Below are positions 1-6,417 of a DNA stretch of 8,113 nucleotides, piece after piece. Every line of letters starts with the position of its first letter. The stretch's first letter is position 1. Location of the stretch: assembly GCA_013329855.1 (NCBI GenBank), contig DUJI01000028.1:1-8113 (forward strand), in the 5' to 3' direction. The translations under genes were made by a program, and so were the position numbers. The DNA comes from Thermoplasmata archaeon. Lineage in GTDB: Archaea > Thermoplasmatota > Thermoplasmata > RBG-16-68-12. The notes below the pieces were generated by a model, which had not been told where the DNA came from, ran no database searches, and worked only from the letters and a program-made list of their open reading frames with translations.

Positions 1-491
1 GTGGGCTCGTCCAGGATGAGGAGGTCGGGCTCGTGGAGGAGGGCCTGGGCGATCGCCAGCCGCTGCTTCATCCCCTTGGAGAACGTCTCGATCCGGTGGT
101 CGGACCAGTCCGAGAGCTTGACGAGCGTGAGCACGTCCTCCGTGCGCGCGTCGAGATCGGCCCGCGTCATGCCGCGAAGCCGGCCCGCATACGCGAGGGT
201 CTCGCGCGGGCTCAGGTAGCCGTAGAACTCGGGCGTCTCGATGACCGCCCCGACCCGCTGGAGCGCGTCGCGGGGCCGCCGCTGCACATCGATGTCGAAG
301 ATCTCCGCGCGGCCCCGGGAGGGGCGGATCAGGTTCGTCAGGATCTTGATCGTCGTGCTCTTGCCCGCGCCGTTGGGGCCCAAGTAGCCGAAGCACGCGC
401 CCGCGGGAACCGTGAGCCCGAGCGAATCCAGCGCGGTGAACGTGCCGTAGTCCTTGCCCAGGTCGCGGACGGCGATGGGGTCGGGGGGCAT
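1..491 (-). CDS. ABC transporter ATP-binding protein, ABC-2/drug-exporter type (3' end outside window)
   Basis: This is the nucleotide-binding subunit of an ABC exporter; it would hydrolyse ATP on the cytoplasmic face to drive an ABC-2 type permease. Translating the minus strand from the ATG at 491 gives 163 codons before the window edge. Walker A GPNGAGKST is at residues 38-46, a Q-loop region follows (VIETPEFYGYLS), the degenerate signature FSKGMKQR lies near residues 139-146, and the frame leaves the window within Walker B (LLILDEP). GYLGPNGAGKST and SKGMKQR are typical of the antibiotic/Nod-factor exporter class of ATPases. The start is 19 bases past the stop of the SHOCT gene, with GGAG about 12 bases upstream of ATG, so it is probably co-transcribed with padR and the SHOCT gene. 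The permease should follow outside the window. Family is secure; substrate is unknown. Confidence 0.93.
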   Translation of the reverse strand, partial: MPPDPIAVRDLGKDYGTFTALDSLGLTVPAGACFGYLGPNGAGKSTTIKILTNLIRPSRGRAEIFDIDVQRRPRDALQRVGAVIETPEFYGYLSPRETLAYAGRLRGMTRADLDARTEDVLTLVKLSDWSDHRIETFSKGMKQRLAIAQALLHEPDLLILDEP

Positions 492-510
492 GCGGGTCGG
501 AGTCTCCGCA

Positions 511-909
511 TCAATACCGGGGCGGAGTCTGTTGGGGCGGCTGCTGGTACAGGTCCCGCATCATCGCGTCGTACTGGTCCTTCGTGATCTCCCCGCGGGC
601 GTAGCGCTCCCGGAGGATGTGGTACGCCTCGTTCTCCCGGCCGGAGTAGCCGTAGCCGTGGTGGCCGTAGTACGCCCAGCGACGAGGACCCCAGAACGCG
701 AACCGGAGCAGGCCGAAGAACAGGAAGAAGAGGAAGAAGATCCAGATCCACCCGAAGCCCCACCAGGGATACATCGGGTAGGTCCCCGCAGGCGCCGCGG
801 GGACAACGACCAGCATGAAGTAGATCATCGCCGCGACGAACACCGCGAAGATCACGAGGAACCCGAGTCGAATCCAATGCCCTGCATGCCACCTGCGCTC
901 GTTGTACAT
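511..909 (-). CDS. Small two-helix membrane protein with C-terminal SHOCT domain
   Basis: A 132-residue membrane protein. Two hydrophobic segments are visible: residues about 14-37 (rich in Leu, Val, Phe and Ile) and about 50-72 (rich in Trp and Phe). A basic/aromatic linker with WGPRR and HHGYGYSGR follows. The C-terminal stretch, residues about 94-121, contains ILRERYARGEITKDQY and matches the SHOCT (short C-terminal) domain, a small two-helix module often found at the ends of membrane or oligomerising proteins. The tail is Pro/Gln-rich (PPQQTPP). It lies 13 bases after the padR stop with a strong GGAGGT ribosome site, and ends 19 bases before the ABC ATPase, so it is the middle gene of a three-gene operon. 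Its role is unknown; an accessory or membrane-scaffold function for the exporter is inference from position. Confidence 0.88.
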   Translation of the reverse strand: MYNERRWHAGHWIRLGFLVIFAVFVAAMIYFMLVVVPAAPAGTYPMYPWWGFGWIWIFFLFFLFFGLLRFAFWGPRRWAYYGHHGYGYSGRENEAYHILRERYARGEITKDQYDAMMRDLYQQPPQQTPPRY

Positions 910-915
910 CGTGCG

Positions 916-921
916 ACCTCC
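916..921 (-). promoter_or_regulatory. Shine-Dalgarno site of the SHOCT gene
   Basis: On the minus strand GGAGGT is followed after six bases (CGCACG) by the ATG at 909. It lies entirely in the 13-base gap after the padR stop codon. This fixes the start of the SHOCT protein and indicates efficient independent initiation within the polycistronic message. Confidence 0.8.
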
Positions 922-922
922 G

Positions 923-1354
923 TCACTTCCTAATCAACGCGGACAGGCGGTCCGCGAGGCCCTTGATCTGCTCCCGGTTCCGGTCGATGCCGGCCCGGTC
1001 GCTGCGGGCCACGTCCTCCAGGTAGGAGACGTAGCCGCCCATCTCGCCCAGGACGCCGTCCACGCCGGGCGCGTGCGGCCCTCGCATGCCCCAGGGACCC
1101 CATGGGCCCCAGGGCATCTCCATGGCCTGCCGTCCCGTCGACGAGAGCTCGTAGCGCCCGTCGTCGCGCCTCGTGATGAGTCCTTCCTGGACCAGGGACT
1201 CCAGGAGGGGGTACATGGAGCCGGGCGAGGGGCGCCACCAGCCCTGGCTCATCTCCTCGATCGCGTTCATGATCTCTGCGCCGTTCTTCGGGCCGCGGGC
1301 CAGGAGGGAGAGGACCCACATCCGCAGGCCTCGGCGGCGATGCATGCCCCACAT
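923..1354 (-). CDS. PadR family transcriptional regulator
   Basis: A 143-residue DNA-binding regulator. The N-terminal winged helix-turn-helix spans about residues 8-80. The PadR hallmark is clear: [18 protein letters not shown], then [20 protein letters not shown] (recognition-helix region), then the wing [16 protein letters not shown] Trp/Pro/Gly-rich linker with repeated PWG (81-94) leads to a C-terminal helix (about 100-143) that would mediate dimerisation. PadR proteins usually repress their own operon and a neighbouring exporter until a ligand binds. Here the gene is first in an operon with a SHOCT membrane protein and an ABC ATPase, and a 30-bp palindrome lies just upstream of its start. 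The ATG at 1354 is preceded by AGGTGA at good spacing; a second ATG three codons later is less likely. Confidence 0.94.
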   Translation of the reverse strand: MWGMHRRRGLRMWVLSLLARGPKNGAEIMNAIEEMSQGWWRPSPGSMYPLLESLVQEGLITRRDDGRYELSSTGRQAMEMPWGPWGPWGMRGPHAPGVDGVLGEMGGYVSYLEDVARSDRAGIDRNREQIKGLADRLSALIRK

Positions 1355-1365
1355 CGTGGTTCACC

Positions 1366-1395
1366 TATCGATTTTCCGATATCGGATAATCGATA
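1366..1395. promoter_or_regulatory. 30-bp palindrome, probable PadR operator overlapping its promoter
   Basis: Positions 1366-1395 form a near-perfect palindrome centred between 1380 and 1381. Fourteen of the 15 base pairs are symmetrical; the only mismatch is 1374/1387. The core is CCGATATCGG and the outer arms are TATCGATT and AATCGATA. On the minus strand a TATA-like GATATATC overlaps the distal arm (1391-1398), and the AGGTGA ribosome site of padR (1361-1366) touches the proximal arm. A dimer bound here would block promoter and leader together, which is the classic arrangement for PadR autorepression. The symmetry is seen directly; the identity of the bound protein is inference. It could also influence the plus-strand hydrolase gene. 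Confidence 0.72.
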
Positions 1396-1398
1396 TAT
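1391..1398 (-). promoter_or_regulatory. TATA-like promoter element upstream of padR
   Basis: The minus strand reads GATATATC here, an AT-rich island in GC-rich DNA. If it is an archaeal TATA box, transcription would start about 25-30 bases downstream, near 1366-1370, leaving a short leader that contains AGGTGA before the ATG at 1354. In a bacterium it could instead be read as a -10-like element. The assignment rests on spacing and composition only. Confidence 0.4.
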
Positions 1399-1539
1399 CA
1401 ACTTGTGCCCGGAAGGCCAAGGGCACCCGCGGAGGATCCCGTGCCTTGGACGCGCCCTCCCCGGCCCGGAGGTGAGGAAAGTTGCGCTGAGCCTCGTGGG
1501 AACGTTCTTGGCTCCCGGACGGATGGTCGGCGACGTCCC

Positions 1540-2400
1540 GTGTTCGAGGAAGCGGAGGACCTGAAGGAGACACGCGTCGGCGATGTCGCCCTGCACTACG
1601 TCGACCGCGGCACGGGAGTCCCGCTCGTGTTCGCGCACGGCGGGCTGGACGACTACCGGTACTGGACGCCCCACCTCGAGCCGTTCCGTCGCGGCTACCG
1701 GACCATCGCCTACAGCCGGAGATACAACCACCCGAATGCGCGTCCTCCGGACCGCGCGGACTACTCCGCCGCCGTGGACGCGGACGACCTGGCCCGGCTC
1801 CTCGATCACCTGGGCGTGACCCGCGCCTGCGTCGTCGGCGCGTCCTACGGCGGGTTCGCCGCCCTCCTCCTGGCGCTTCGCCGCCCCGATCTCGTCCGGA
1901 GCCTTGTCCTTGCGGAAGCGGCCCTCCTCGGCTGGGTCCCGAATCTCCCCGGCGGCCGCGCCGTGTACGACGCGTTCATGGTCCGACTGTGGCGGCCCGT
2001 CCGCGAGGCCTTCCGATCGGGGGACATCGATGGAGCGCTCCGGACCGCGTCGGACATGTTCGCGGGGCCCGGGATCTTCGACGACCTGCCGCCGGAGGTC
2101 CTCCGCTACATGCGAGACAACGCGCTCGAGTGGGACGTGCTCACCTCCTCGACGGATCCGTTTCCCTACGTCCCGCGGGAGGCGGTGCATGCACTGACCA
2201 TCCCGGTCCTCCTGATGAGCGGGGAGCGGACGATCGACGTGCACCGCCTCATCGACCGCGAACTCGAGGGACTCCTCCCAGACGTCCGGCGGGTCGTGAT
2301 CCCGGCGGCGGGGCACGACATGTGGACGGAGGCGCCCCTAGTCTGTCGGGGTCATCTCGAGGCGTTCCTCGGCGGAACCGGAGCCCCCGACGTGGCCTGA
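1540..2400 (+). CDS. Alpha/beta-fold hydrolase
   Basis: A 286-residue single-domain alpha/beta hydrolase, presumably a cytoplasmic esterase or C-C/haloalkane-type hydrolase; the substrate cannot be told. With the GTG at 1540 as start, the N-terminal strand VGDVALHYVDRGTG leads to the oxyanion-hole HGG at residues 33-35. The nucleophile elbow is GASYGG, with Ser at about residue 102, and the catalytic His is in AAGHDMW at about 259. The acid is probably in the GERTID segment (Glu 229 or Asp 233), as in related MhpC-like enzymes. The frame is open back to a GTG at 1405, but those 45 extra codons are Pro/Arg-rich, unlike the family, and precede the usual first strand, so I prefer 1540. No strong ribosome site is visible. 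It is divergent from padR, about 185 bases away. Confidence 0.88.
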   Translation: MFEEAEDLKETRVGDVALHYVDRGTGVPLVFAHGGLDDYRYWTPHLEPFRRGYRTIAYSRRYNHPNARPPDRADYSAAVDADDLARLLDHLGVTRACVVGASYGGFAALLLALRRPDLVRSLVLAEAALLGWVPNLPGGRAVYDAFMVRLWRPVREAFRSGDIDGALRTASDMFAGPGIFDDLPPEVLRYMRDNALEWDVLTSSTDPFPYVPREAVHALTIPVLLMSGERTIDVHRLIDRELEGLLPDVRRVVIPAAGHDMWTEAPLVCRGHLEAFLGGTGAPDVA

Positions 2401-2493
2401 CCGCGGTTCCCTCCGTCCTGGATTCCGCAGGAGTCTCACGCCCGCGTGCGAACGCATCAGACTCAAGTACCATGGGCGCGTGGAAAACAGGTT

Positions 2494-2826
2494 ATGACCC
2501 CCATCAAGAAGAAGAAGGAAGTGTCCCAGGAGGTCACGGAGACCATCTCGAAGAAGGTGGCGAGCCGGAAGCCCCTGGACCAGCGCATCGAGGACCTCCG
2601 CCACAAGATTCTCTACCTGAACCCCTACTCCGGCTGGATCCCGAAGGGGGTCCGCCAGCGGATCGTGAACGTCGTGGACCGGGACGGCGAGATGGTCGGG
2701 GAGCTGGAGACGGGCTCCGACGGCTTCGTGCAGCTCGCCCTGGTCGTGGACGGCCACCTGGTCCGCGTCACCCTGTATCCGGGGCGCAACCACGCGATCG
2801 TGGGGAAGACCACGGTGAGCAAGTAG
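2494..2826 (+). CDS. Conserved-looking small protein of unknown function (110 aa)
   Basis: I do not recognise this protein. The ATG at 2494 gives 110 residues; a further in-frame start at 2446 would add 16 unconvincing residues. The N-terminus is Lys-rich (MTPIKKKKEVSQEV) and probably helical. After PLDQRIEDLRHKILYLNPY the second half alternates hydrophobic residues like a small beta-sheet domain (IVNVVDRDGEMVG, ELETG, FVQLALVVDGHLVRVTLYP). There is no signal peptide or membrane segment, so it should be cytoplasmic; the basic N-terminus could contact nucleic acid or a membrane, which is speculation. AGGT sits only two bases before the ATG, too close for a good ribosome site, so a leaderless message is possible. 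It converges with the antiporter frame, with an 11-base gap. The codon pattern looks genuinely coding. Confidence 0.7.
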   Translation: MTPIKKKKEVSQEVTETISKKVASRKPLDQRIEDLRHKILYLNPYSGWIPKGVRQRIVNVVDRDGEMVGELETGSDGFVQLALVVDGHLVRVTLYPGRNHAIVGKTTVSK

Positions 2827-2837
2827 GCGGCCTGCCC

Positions 2838-4005
2838 TCACTTCTCGCCCTCGCGGAGGGCCTCGTCCATGTTGCGGAACCAGTAGGCGACCTCGAGCTC
2901 CTCCCGCGGGATCTCCGTGGTCCGCAGGCGGCGCTTCTCCACGAGGAACACGCCGGCGGTCAGGATCACGTTGGTGAGGATGACGACCGTGAACGCGACG
3001 TCCACGAGGAGGCTCGCGCCGGAGAGAACCGTCGTCGCGAGGATCGTGGCGAGGACGACGCTCGTGAGCCCACGGGGCATCATCACGAGGAGGACGTCCT
3101 GGTCCTCGCGCTCCTCGGGCTTGAGGGCCACCAAGAACCGGATCGCGAGGGCCCGCGCGAACAGGATGATCCCAAGGACGAGCAGGGAGAGCAGGATCAG
3201 GGTCGTGCCCAGGCGCGTGAGGGTGAACAGGATCCCGACGGACACGAAGAAGAACGTCTTCAGGAAGAACGTCACCTCGGAGTGGAAGTGCCGGATCCGG
3301 TCGTCCAGGACGAAGTCCGTCTTGATCGGGAGGAAGCGGCTGATCTCCTTGCCGTTGCTCAGGACGATGCCGAAGACGAGGGCGGCGACGGGGCCCGCGC
3401 CGCCAAGGGATTCCGCGGCGTAGTACAGTCCCAGGACGACGGCGAGGGTGATCATGTACGAGTACGCCCGCCCGCGGAGGAACCGCAGGAGCTCGAGCCA
3501 CGCGATGCCGAGGAGGATCGCGACGACGGTCGAGAACAGGAGGGTCGCCAGGACCCCCGCGACAACGTCGCGGGGCGCGCCCGCGCTCGGCCCGATGGCC
3601 CCGAGGAGGGCGAAGAAGACGATGATCGCCGCGGCGTCCGTGAGCGCGGACTCGAGGTTGAGGAAGGCCTTCGTCTTGGAGCGGACGTTCATGATCGCGA
3701 GGAGGGGGATCACGATGGGCGCGCTGACCGCCGAGAGGAGGGCGCCCAAGGCGAGACCGAGGGTGAGGGGCGAGGTCGGCACGAAGATCCAGTAGGCGAA
3801 GGCCACGAGGAAGGTCGTGGCGACGAAGGAGACCGCGATGAGCAGGATGACGGACCCGAACTGCCGCACGACCTCGTGGACGCGCAGTTCAAGACCGCCT
3901 TCGAAGAGGATCAGGGTGAGGGCCAGGGCGCCGAAGATGGGCGTGATTCCCTGGAGCTCGGCGGCCGTCAGAATCCCCGCGACGGGCCCGATGAGGACCC
4001 CGAGG
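2838..4005 (-). other. CPA1-type Na+(K+)/H+ antiporter portion of the hybrid (first helix missing)
   Basis: This segment encodes about 388 residues of a monovalent cation/proton antiporter, which would exchange Na+ or K+ for protons across the cell membrane. Family motifs in hybrid numbering are [10 protein letters not shown] (321-330), [16 protein letters not shown] (377-392), [16 protein letters not shown] (405-420), [14 protein letters not shown] (494-507), [10 protein letters not shown] (541-550) and [15 protein letters not shown] (598-612). About ten further hydrophobic segments are visible. The C-terminus is a short hydrophilic tail ([17 protein letters not shown] onward), with no TrkA-type regulatory domain. 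The usual Asn-Asp ion-binding pair is Thr-Asp here (411-412). The usual first helix and start codon are absent because the frame runs directly into PstA. Family assignment is firm; ion specificity is unknown. Confidence 0.88.
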
Positions 4006-4874
4006 GCGATGAGGATGAGGACGAAGATCAGAAGCAGCAGCGCCGCGTCGTACGAGAGGATGTTGGCGTGCTCGCTCGGCTGGTTGATCGGGGCGAACGC
4101 CCACACGGGATAGGTGAGGTAGCCGACGGGGGAATTGGTGAGGGCGAGCGTTGGGTTCGCGTCCGACCAGCCCGCCGTGTAGAGCAGCGGGGCCGTCTCG
4201 CCGATCGTGATGGCGGTGGCGACGAGCAGCCCGGTGACGATCCCTGGTACGGCGGATTTCAGCACGATCTTGCGCAACGCCGTCGTCTGCGGAATGCCGA
4301 GCGCCTCGGCACCCTCGCGGTAGGCGGTGGGCACCTGTGCCAGGGCAGTCTCGGTCGACTTCGCGATGTAGGGGATCGACAGCACCGACAGCACGAGCAC
4401 GCCCGCGGCCAGCGAGAAGTGCCAGTGCAAGCCGACAACGAGCGCAACTAGCCCGACATAGCCGAGGACGATGGACGGGATGCCGGCCAGCACCTCATAC
4501 CCGCCCCGCAGGACGGACCTGCTCCGGCCGCGCCCGTACTCGGCCAGGTACATGCCGGTCAGCACGGCCACGCTGCCGCCGATGATCAGTACTCCGGCGG
4601 TGATGACGAGCGTCCCCAGAATCGCGTTCTCCAGCCCGCCAGTGATGCCGTTGGTCCTCGTGGTAAGCACGTTCCACTGGAAATTCGGCACGGCCCGGAC
4701 CACCACACCTACCGCCAGCCACACGGTGGGCACCACGACCACGAGCAGGCTGGCGAAGCAGAGCCCCCAGAACACGGCGTTGGCGACCTTCCGGCGGGCA
4801 GGGACCGGTGGCCAGGGGCGGTTGTCGGGCTGGTCCTGCTCGGTATGCGCGGAGGATCTGCTGCTATGACTCAT
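2838..4874 (-). CDS. Chimeric frame: phosphate permease PstA (N-terminal) joined to CPA1-type cation/proton antiporter (C-terminal)
   Basis: A single 678-codon frame made of two unrelated membrane transporters. Residues 1 to about 285 are PstA, a Pst permease subunit. Residues from about 291 to the end are a monovalent cation/proton antiporter. PstA normally ends about 15-20 residues later with a basic tail, and CPA1 proteins normally begin with one more helix (about 35-45 residues), so both partners are incomplete. The shared hydrophobic stretch ([12 protein letters not shown], residues 281-292) is where they meet. The ATG at 4874 directly follows the pstC stop, and the frame ends 11 bases from the opposing small gene. 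A designed fusion of these two functions is not known to me. An assembly chimera or illegitimate recombination is the likelier origin; the frame itself is certain. Confidence 0.9.
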   Translation of the reverse strand: MSHSSRSSAHTEQDQPDNRPWPPVPARRKVANAVFWGLCFASLLVVVVPTVWLAVGVVVRAVPNFQWNVLTTRTNGITGGLENAILGTLVITAGVLIIGGSVAVLTGMYLAEYGRGRSRSVLRGGYEVLAGIPSIVLGYVGLVALVVGLHWHFSLAAGVLVLSVLSIPYIAKSTETALAQVPTAYREGAEALGIPQTTALRKIVLKSAVPGIVTGLLVATAITIGETAPLLYTAGWSDANPTLALTNSPVGYLTYPVWAFAPINQPSEHANILSYDAALLLLIFVLILIALGVLIGPVAGILTAAELQGITPIFGALALTLILFEGGLELRVHEVVRQFGSVILLIAVSFVATTFLVAFAYWIFVPTSPLTLGLALGALLSAVSAPIVIPLLAIMNVRSKTKAFLNLESALTDAAAIIVFFALLGAIGPSAGAPRDVVAGVLATLLFSTVVAILLGIAWLELLRFLRGRAYSYMITLAVVLGLYYAAESLGGAGPVAALVFGIVLSNGKEISRFLPIKTDFVLDDRIRHFHSEVTFFLKTFFFVSVGILFTLTRLGTTLILLSLLVLGIILFARALAIRFLVALKPEEREDQDVLLVMMPRGLTSVVLATILATTVLSGASLLVDVAFTVVILTNVILTAGVFLVEKRRLRTTEIPREELEVAYWFRNMDEALREGEK
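3990..4034. other. Junction between PstA and antiporter sequence (low-complexity crossover)
   Basis: On the coding strand the PstA side reads CTG CTG CTT CTG ATC TTC and the antiporter side reads GTC CTC ATC CTC ATC GCC. The 9-mer GTCCTCATC occurs twice, at 4014-4022 and 3990-3998, 24 bases apart in the same frame. Both families have a hydrophobic helix rich in Leu and Ile at this point, so short sequence identity between two source molecules is plausible. The exact base of the crossover cannot be fixed from this sequence alone. Confidence 0.7.
4026..4874 (-). other. pstA: PstA portion of the hybrid (phosphate ABC transporter permease, C-terminus missing)
   Basis: This segment encodes about 283 residues of PstA, which pairs with PstC to form the membrane channel of the phosphate importer. 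A hydrophilic N-terminal tail (about 1-28) precedes transmembrane segments at about 33-60, 84-110, 128-148, 153-172, 207-224 and the final one at about 275-290. The cytoplasmic EAA loop that docks PstB is clear at about 184-215 ([19 protein letters not shown]), followed by [14 protein letters not shown], which is characteristic of PstA. The start codon abuts the pstC stop (TAG then ATG), indicating translational coupling. The final helix runs into antiporter sequence and the usual basic C-terminal tail is absent. Confidence 0.9.
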
Positions 4875-5957
4875 CTACAGCCCCCTTCCTACCGGCAGGG
4901 CCGTGCCGGACACCCGGCGCACGAGCATCCGGGCGGCCACGTTCGTGGCCAGGGTGATCACCATCAGGACCAGGCAGAGTTCCGCAACGGAGCGCAGGGC
5001 GAGGCCGGTCCCGTCGAGGAATGCCGTGTCCATCGTCTGAACCACGGTGGCGGCGATGGTCGTCATGGTCCCGTAGATGTTCGTGGGGACCGAGCCGAGA
5101 GCGGCCCCGCAGACCATGGCAACTGCCATGGTCTCTCCGAGCGCACGGCCCAGGCCGAGCACCACGGCGCCGACGATGCCACCGCCCACCCATGGCAGCG
5201 TGACCCGGCGGGCAGTCTCGAACTCGGACATGCCCAGCGCCACCGCGCCCTCCCGGGGCAGGATCGGCACCTGGCGGATCAGGTCACGCGTCGTGGCGGC
5301 GATGATCGGGATCACCATGATGGCGAGCACCAGGCCGGAGATGAGCATCCCCTGCCCGTTTCCCGTGTCGCCCTTGAAGTAGTTGAGCACCGGGACGTCC
5401 GGCATGTGCTCGGAGATGAAGGGAGCGATGTGATGCGCGATGAACGGCCCGAAGGTGACCGCGCCCCACAGGCCGACGATCACGCTCGGGAAGCCGGCCA
5501 GCAGTTCCAGGAACATGCCCAGCGAGGTGGCGATGCGCCTGGGCAGCCGTTCCACGATCACCAGCGCCGTCCCGATCGACACCGGCACCGCGATCACCAG
5601 CGCGATCGCTGACGAGCCCAGGGTCCCCACGATGGAGGCCAGCGCACCGTAGGACGCCCCGGGCGGGTGGGTGACGCCGTTGGTGGTAACCGGCTGGGCG
5701 TATAGGCCACCTTCTGACCAGGTGGTGTTGGTGAAGAATCCCCAGCCGTTGTACTTGATCGCAGGGATGGCCTTGATGGCCAGGACCACCAGGATGAAGC
5801 CCAGCGCGAGCACCGGCAGCAGCGCGCCGGCCCCGCCCAGCCAGCGGATAAGAGCACCGCCGCGGACCTGCGCGCGCAGCGCGGTAACCGCCCGGCAGGG
5901 GAGCGGGCGGTTGCCCGCTCCCCCTTCCGGCTGGATTACCGGTGCCGATGCGGCCAT
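4875..5957 (-). CDS. pstC: Phosphate ABC transporter permease PstC
   Basis: A 360-residue membrane subunit of the Pst phosphate importer, which pairs with PstA. After a hydrophilic N-terminal tail (1-36), hydrophobic segments lie at about 41-62, 106-134, 146-168, 205-222, 256-282 and 323-345. The cytoplasmic EAA loop contacting PstB is [20 protein letters not shown] (234-253), followed by the PstC-typical [15 protein letters not shown] (268-282). The long extracytoplasmic loop (about 63-105) is typical of PstC. It is slightly longer than usual (commonly 300-340) because of the tail. The ATG at 5957 lies four bases after the pstS stop with no clear ribosome site, suggesting translational coupling. 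Its TAG stop directly precedes the pstA ATG. An 11-bp perfect hairpin lies inside its first 20 codons. Confidence 0.96.
   Translation of the reverse strand: MAASAPVIQPEGGAGNRPLPCRAVTALRAQVRGGALIRWLGGAGALLPVLALGFILVVLAIKAIPAIKYNGWGFFTNTTWSEGGLYAQPVTTNGVTHPPGASYGALASIVGTLGSSAIALVIAVPVSIGTALVIVERLPRRIATSLGMFLELLAGFPSVIVGLWGAVTFGPFIAHHIAPFISEHMPDVPVLNYFKGDTGNGQGMLISGLVLAIMVIPIIAATTRDLIRQVPILPREGAVALGMSEFETARRVTLPWVGGGIVGAVVLGLGRALGETMAVAMVCGAALGSVPTNIYGTMTTIAATVVQTMDTAFLDGTGLALRSVAELCLVLMVITLATNVAARMLVRRVSGTALPVGRGL
5898..5923 (-). other. Perfect 11-bp stem-loop in the 5' coding region of pstC
   Basis: GGGGAGCGGGC (5898-5908) and GCCCGCTCCCC (5913-5923) are exact inverted repeats around a 4-base loop. 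In the mRNA this is a very GC-rich hairpin 34-59 bases downstream of the pstC start. There is no T-tract after it, so simple intrinsic termination is unlikely. It may stabilise upstream pstS message or reduce expression of pstC and pstA relative to pstS, which fits the need for excess binding protein. The symmetry is seen directly; the role is inference. Confidence 0.55.
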
Positions 5958-5961
5958 GGGC

Positions 5962-6414
5962 TCAGGCGCCGATCTTGGCGATCTGGTTGTCGGACAGCGT
6001 CACCACGCTGGACGGCAGCGGCTGGAAGTCCACCGGGTCCAGGTAGGTGGTCGCGTCCTGGCCAGCGTGGACCGCCCAGTGCAGGAAGGCCCTGATGTCC
6101 TCGGCGGTGGGGGCGTTGGACTGCTTGGTGTTGACGATGGCGTACTCGTAGTTGATGATCGGGTATCCGTCGGGCGCCGGGCCGTTGATCATCGAAATGG
6201 TCTCGTTTGGCGGCGTCTTGGGGATGAAGCCAGCAGCCCCGGCGGAGATGGTGGCGGCCGTGGGCTGGACGTACTTGCCCGCTGCGTTCTTCAGGAAGGC
6301 CTCACCGAGTCCCGCCGCCTGGGTCTTGGACAGGTAGCTGACACCGATGTAGGCGACGCAGCCCTTGGTGGCCCCGCATCCCTGCACCATCCCGCCGTTG
6401 CCCTGCTCACCGAG
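5962..6414 (-). pseudogene. pstS: C-terminal part of phosphate-binding protein PstS, downstream of an in-frame stop
   Basis: This segment continues the PstS reading frame after the TAG at 6415-6417 and encodes about 150 residues. It begins LGEQGNGGMVQGCG, runs through CVAYIGVSYLSKTQAAGLGEAFLKN and YPIINYEYAIVNTKQ, and ends [21 protein letters not shown], all typical of the second lobe of PstS. An ATG at 6390 gives a 142-codon frame, but it lacks a signal sequence and would not make a functional binding protein alone. Joined with the upstream part it gives a normal-length PstS of about 380 residues. The frame is unchanged across the stop, so the break is a nonsense codon and not a frameshift. 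Its stop lies four bases before the pstC start. Confidence 0.85.
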
Positions 6415-6417
6415 CTA
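6415..6417 (-). other. In-frame TAG interrupting pstS
   Basis: On the coding strand the context is GTC CCC GGC TAG CTC GGT GAG. PstS similarity continues immediately on both sides in the same frame (WPSVPG, stop, LGEQGNGG), so one codon is the only defect. A single-base change from a sense codon such as TCG (Ser), TTG, CAG or GAG would explain it; a base-call error is equally possible. Confidence 0.9.

Noticed and set aside
1405..1539. Hydrolase starting at the upstream GTG at 1405
   Set aside because: The added 45 residues are Pro/Arg-rich and precede the normal first strand of the fold; the GTG at 1540 fits family length better. No ribosome site settles it.
1267..2316. A 349-codon minus-strand frame antisense to the hydrolase
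   Set aside because: It covers the hydrolase in antisense and overlaps padR out of frame, with Arg/Pro/Val-rich composition and no motif. The hydrolase has a full set of catalytic motifs.
2338..3501. A 387-codon minus-strand frame overlapping the small protein and the antiporter
   Set aside because: Arg/Pro/His-rich product in a different frame of the antiporter strand; it conflicts with the antiporter motifs and the small plus-strand gene.
3960..4060. A mobile element or attachment site causing the PstA/antiporter join
   Set aside because: I see no transposase, terminal inverted repeat, target duplication or tRNA end near the junction, only a short in-frame repeat.
1989..4451. An 820-codon plus-strand open frame overlapping the hydrolase and lying antisense to the antiporter and PstA
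   Set aside because: Its product is an Asp/Glu/Gly/Arg-rich low-complexity string without domains, as expected for the antisense frame of a GC-rich membrane-protein gene. It crosses well-supported genes on both strands.
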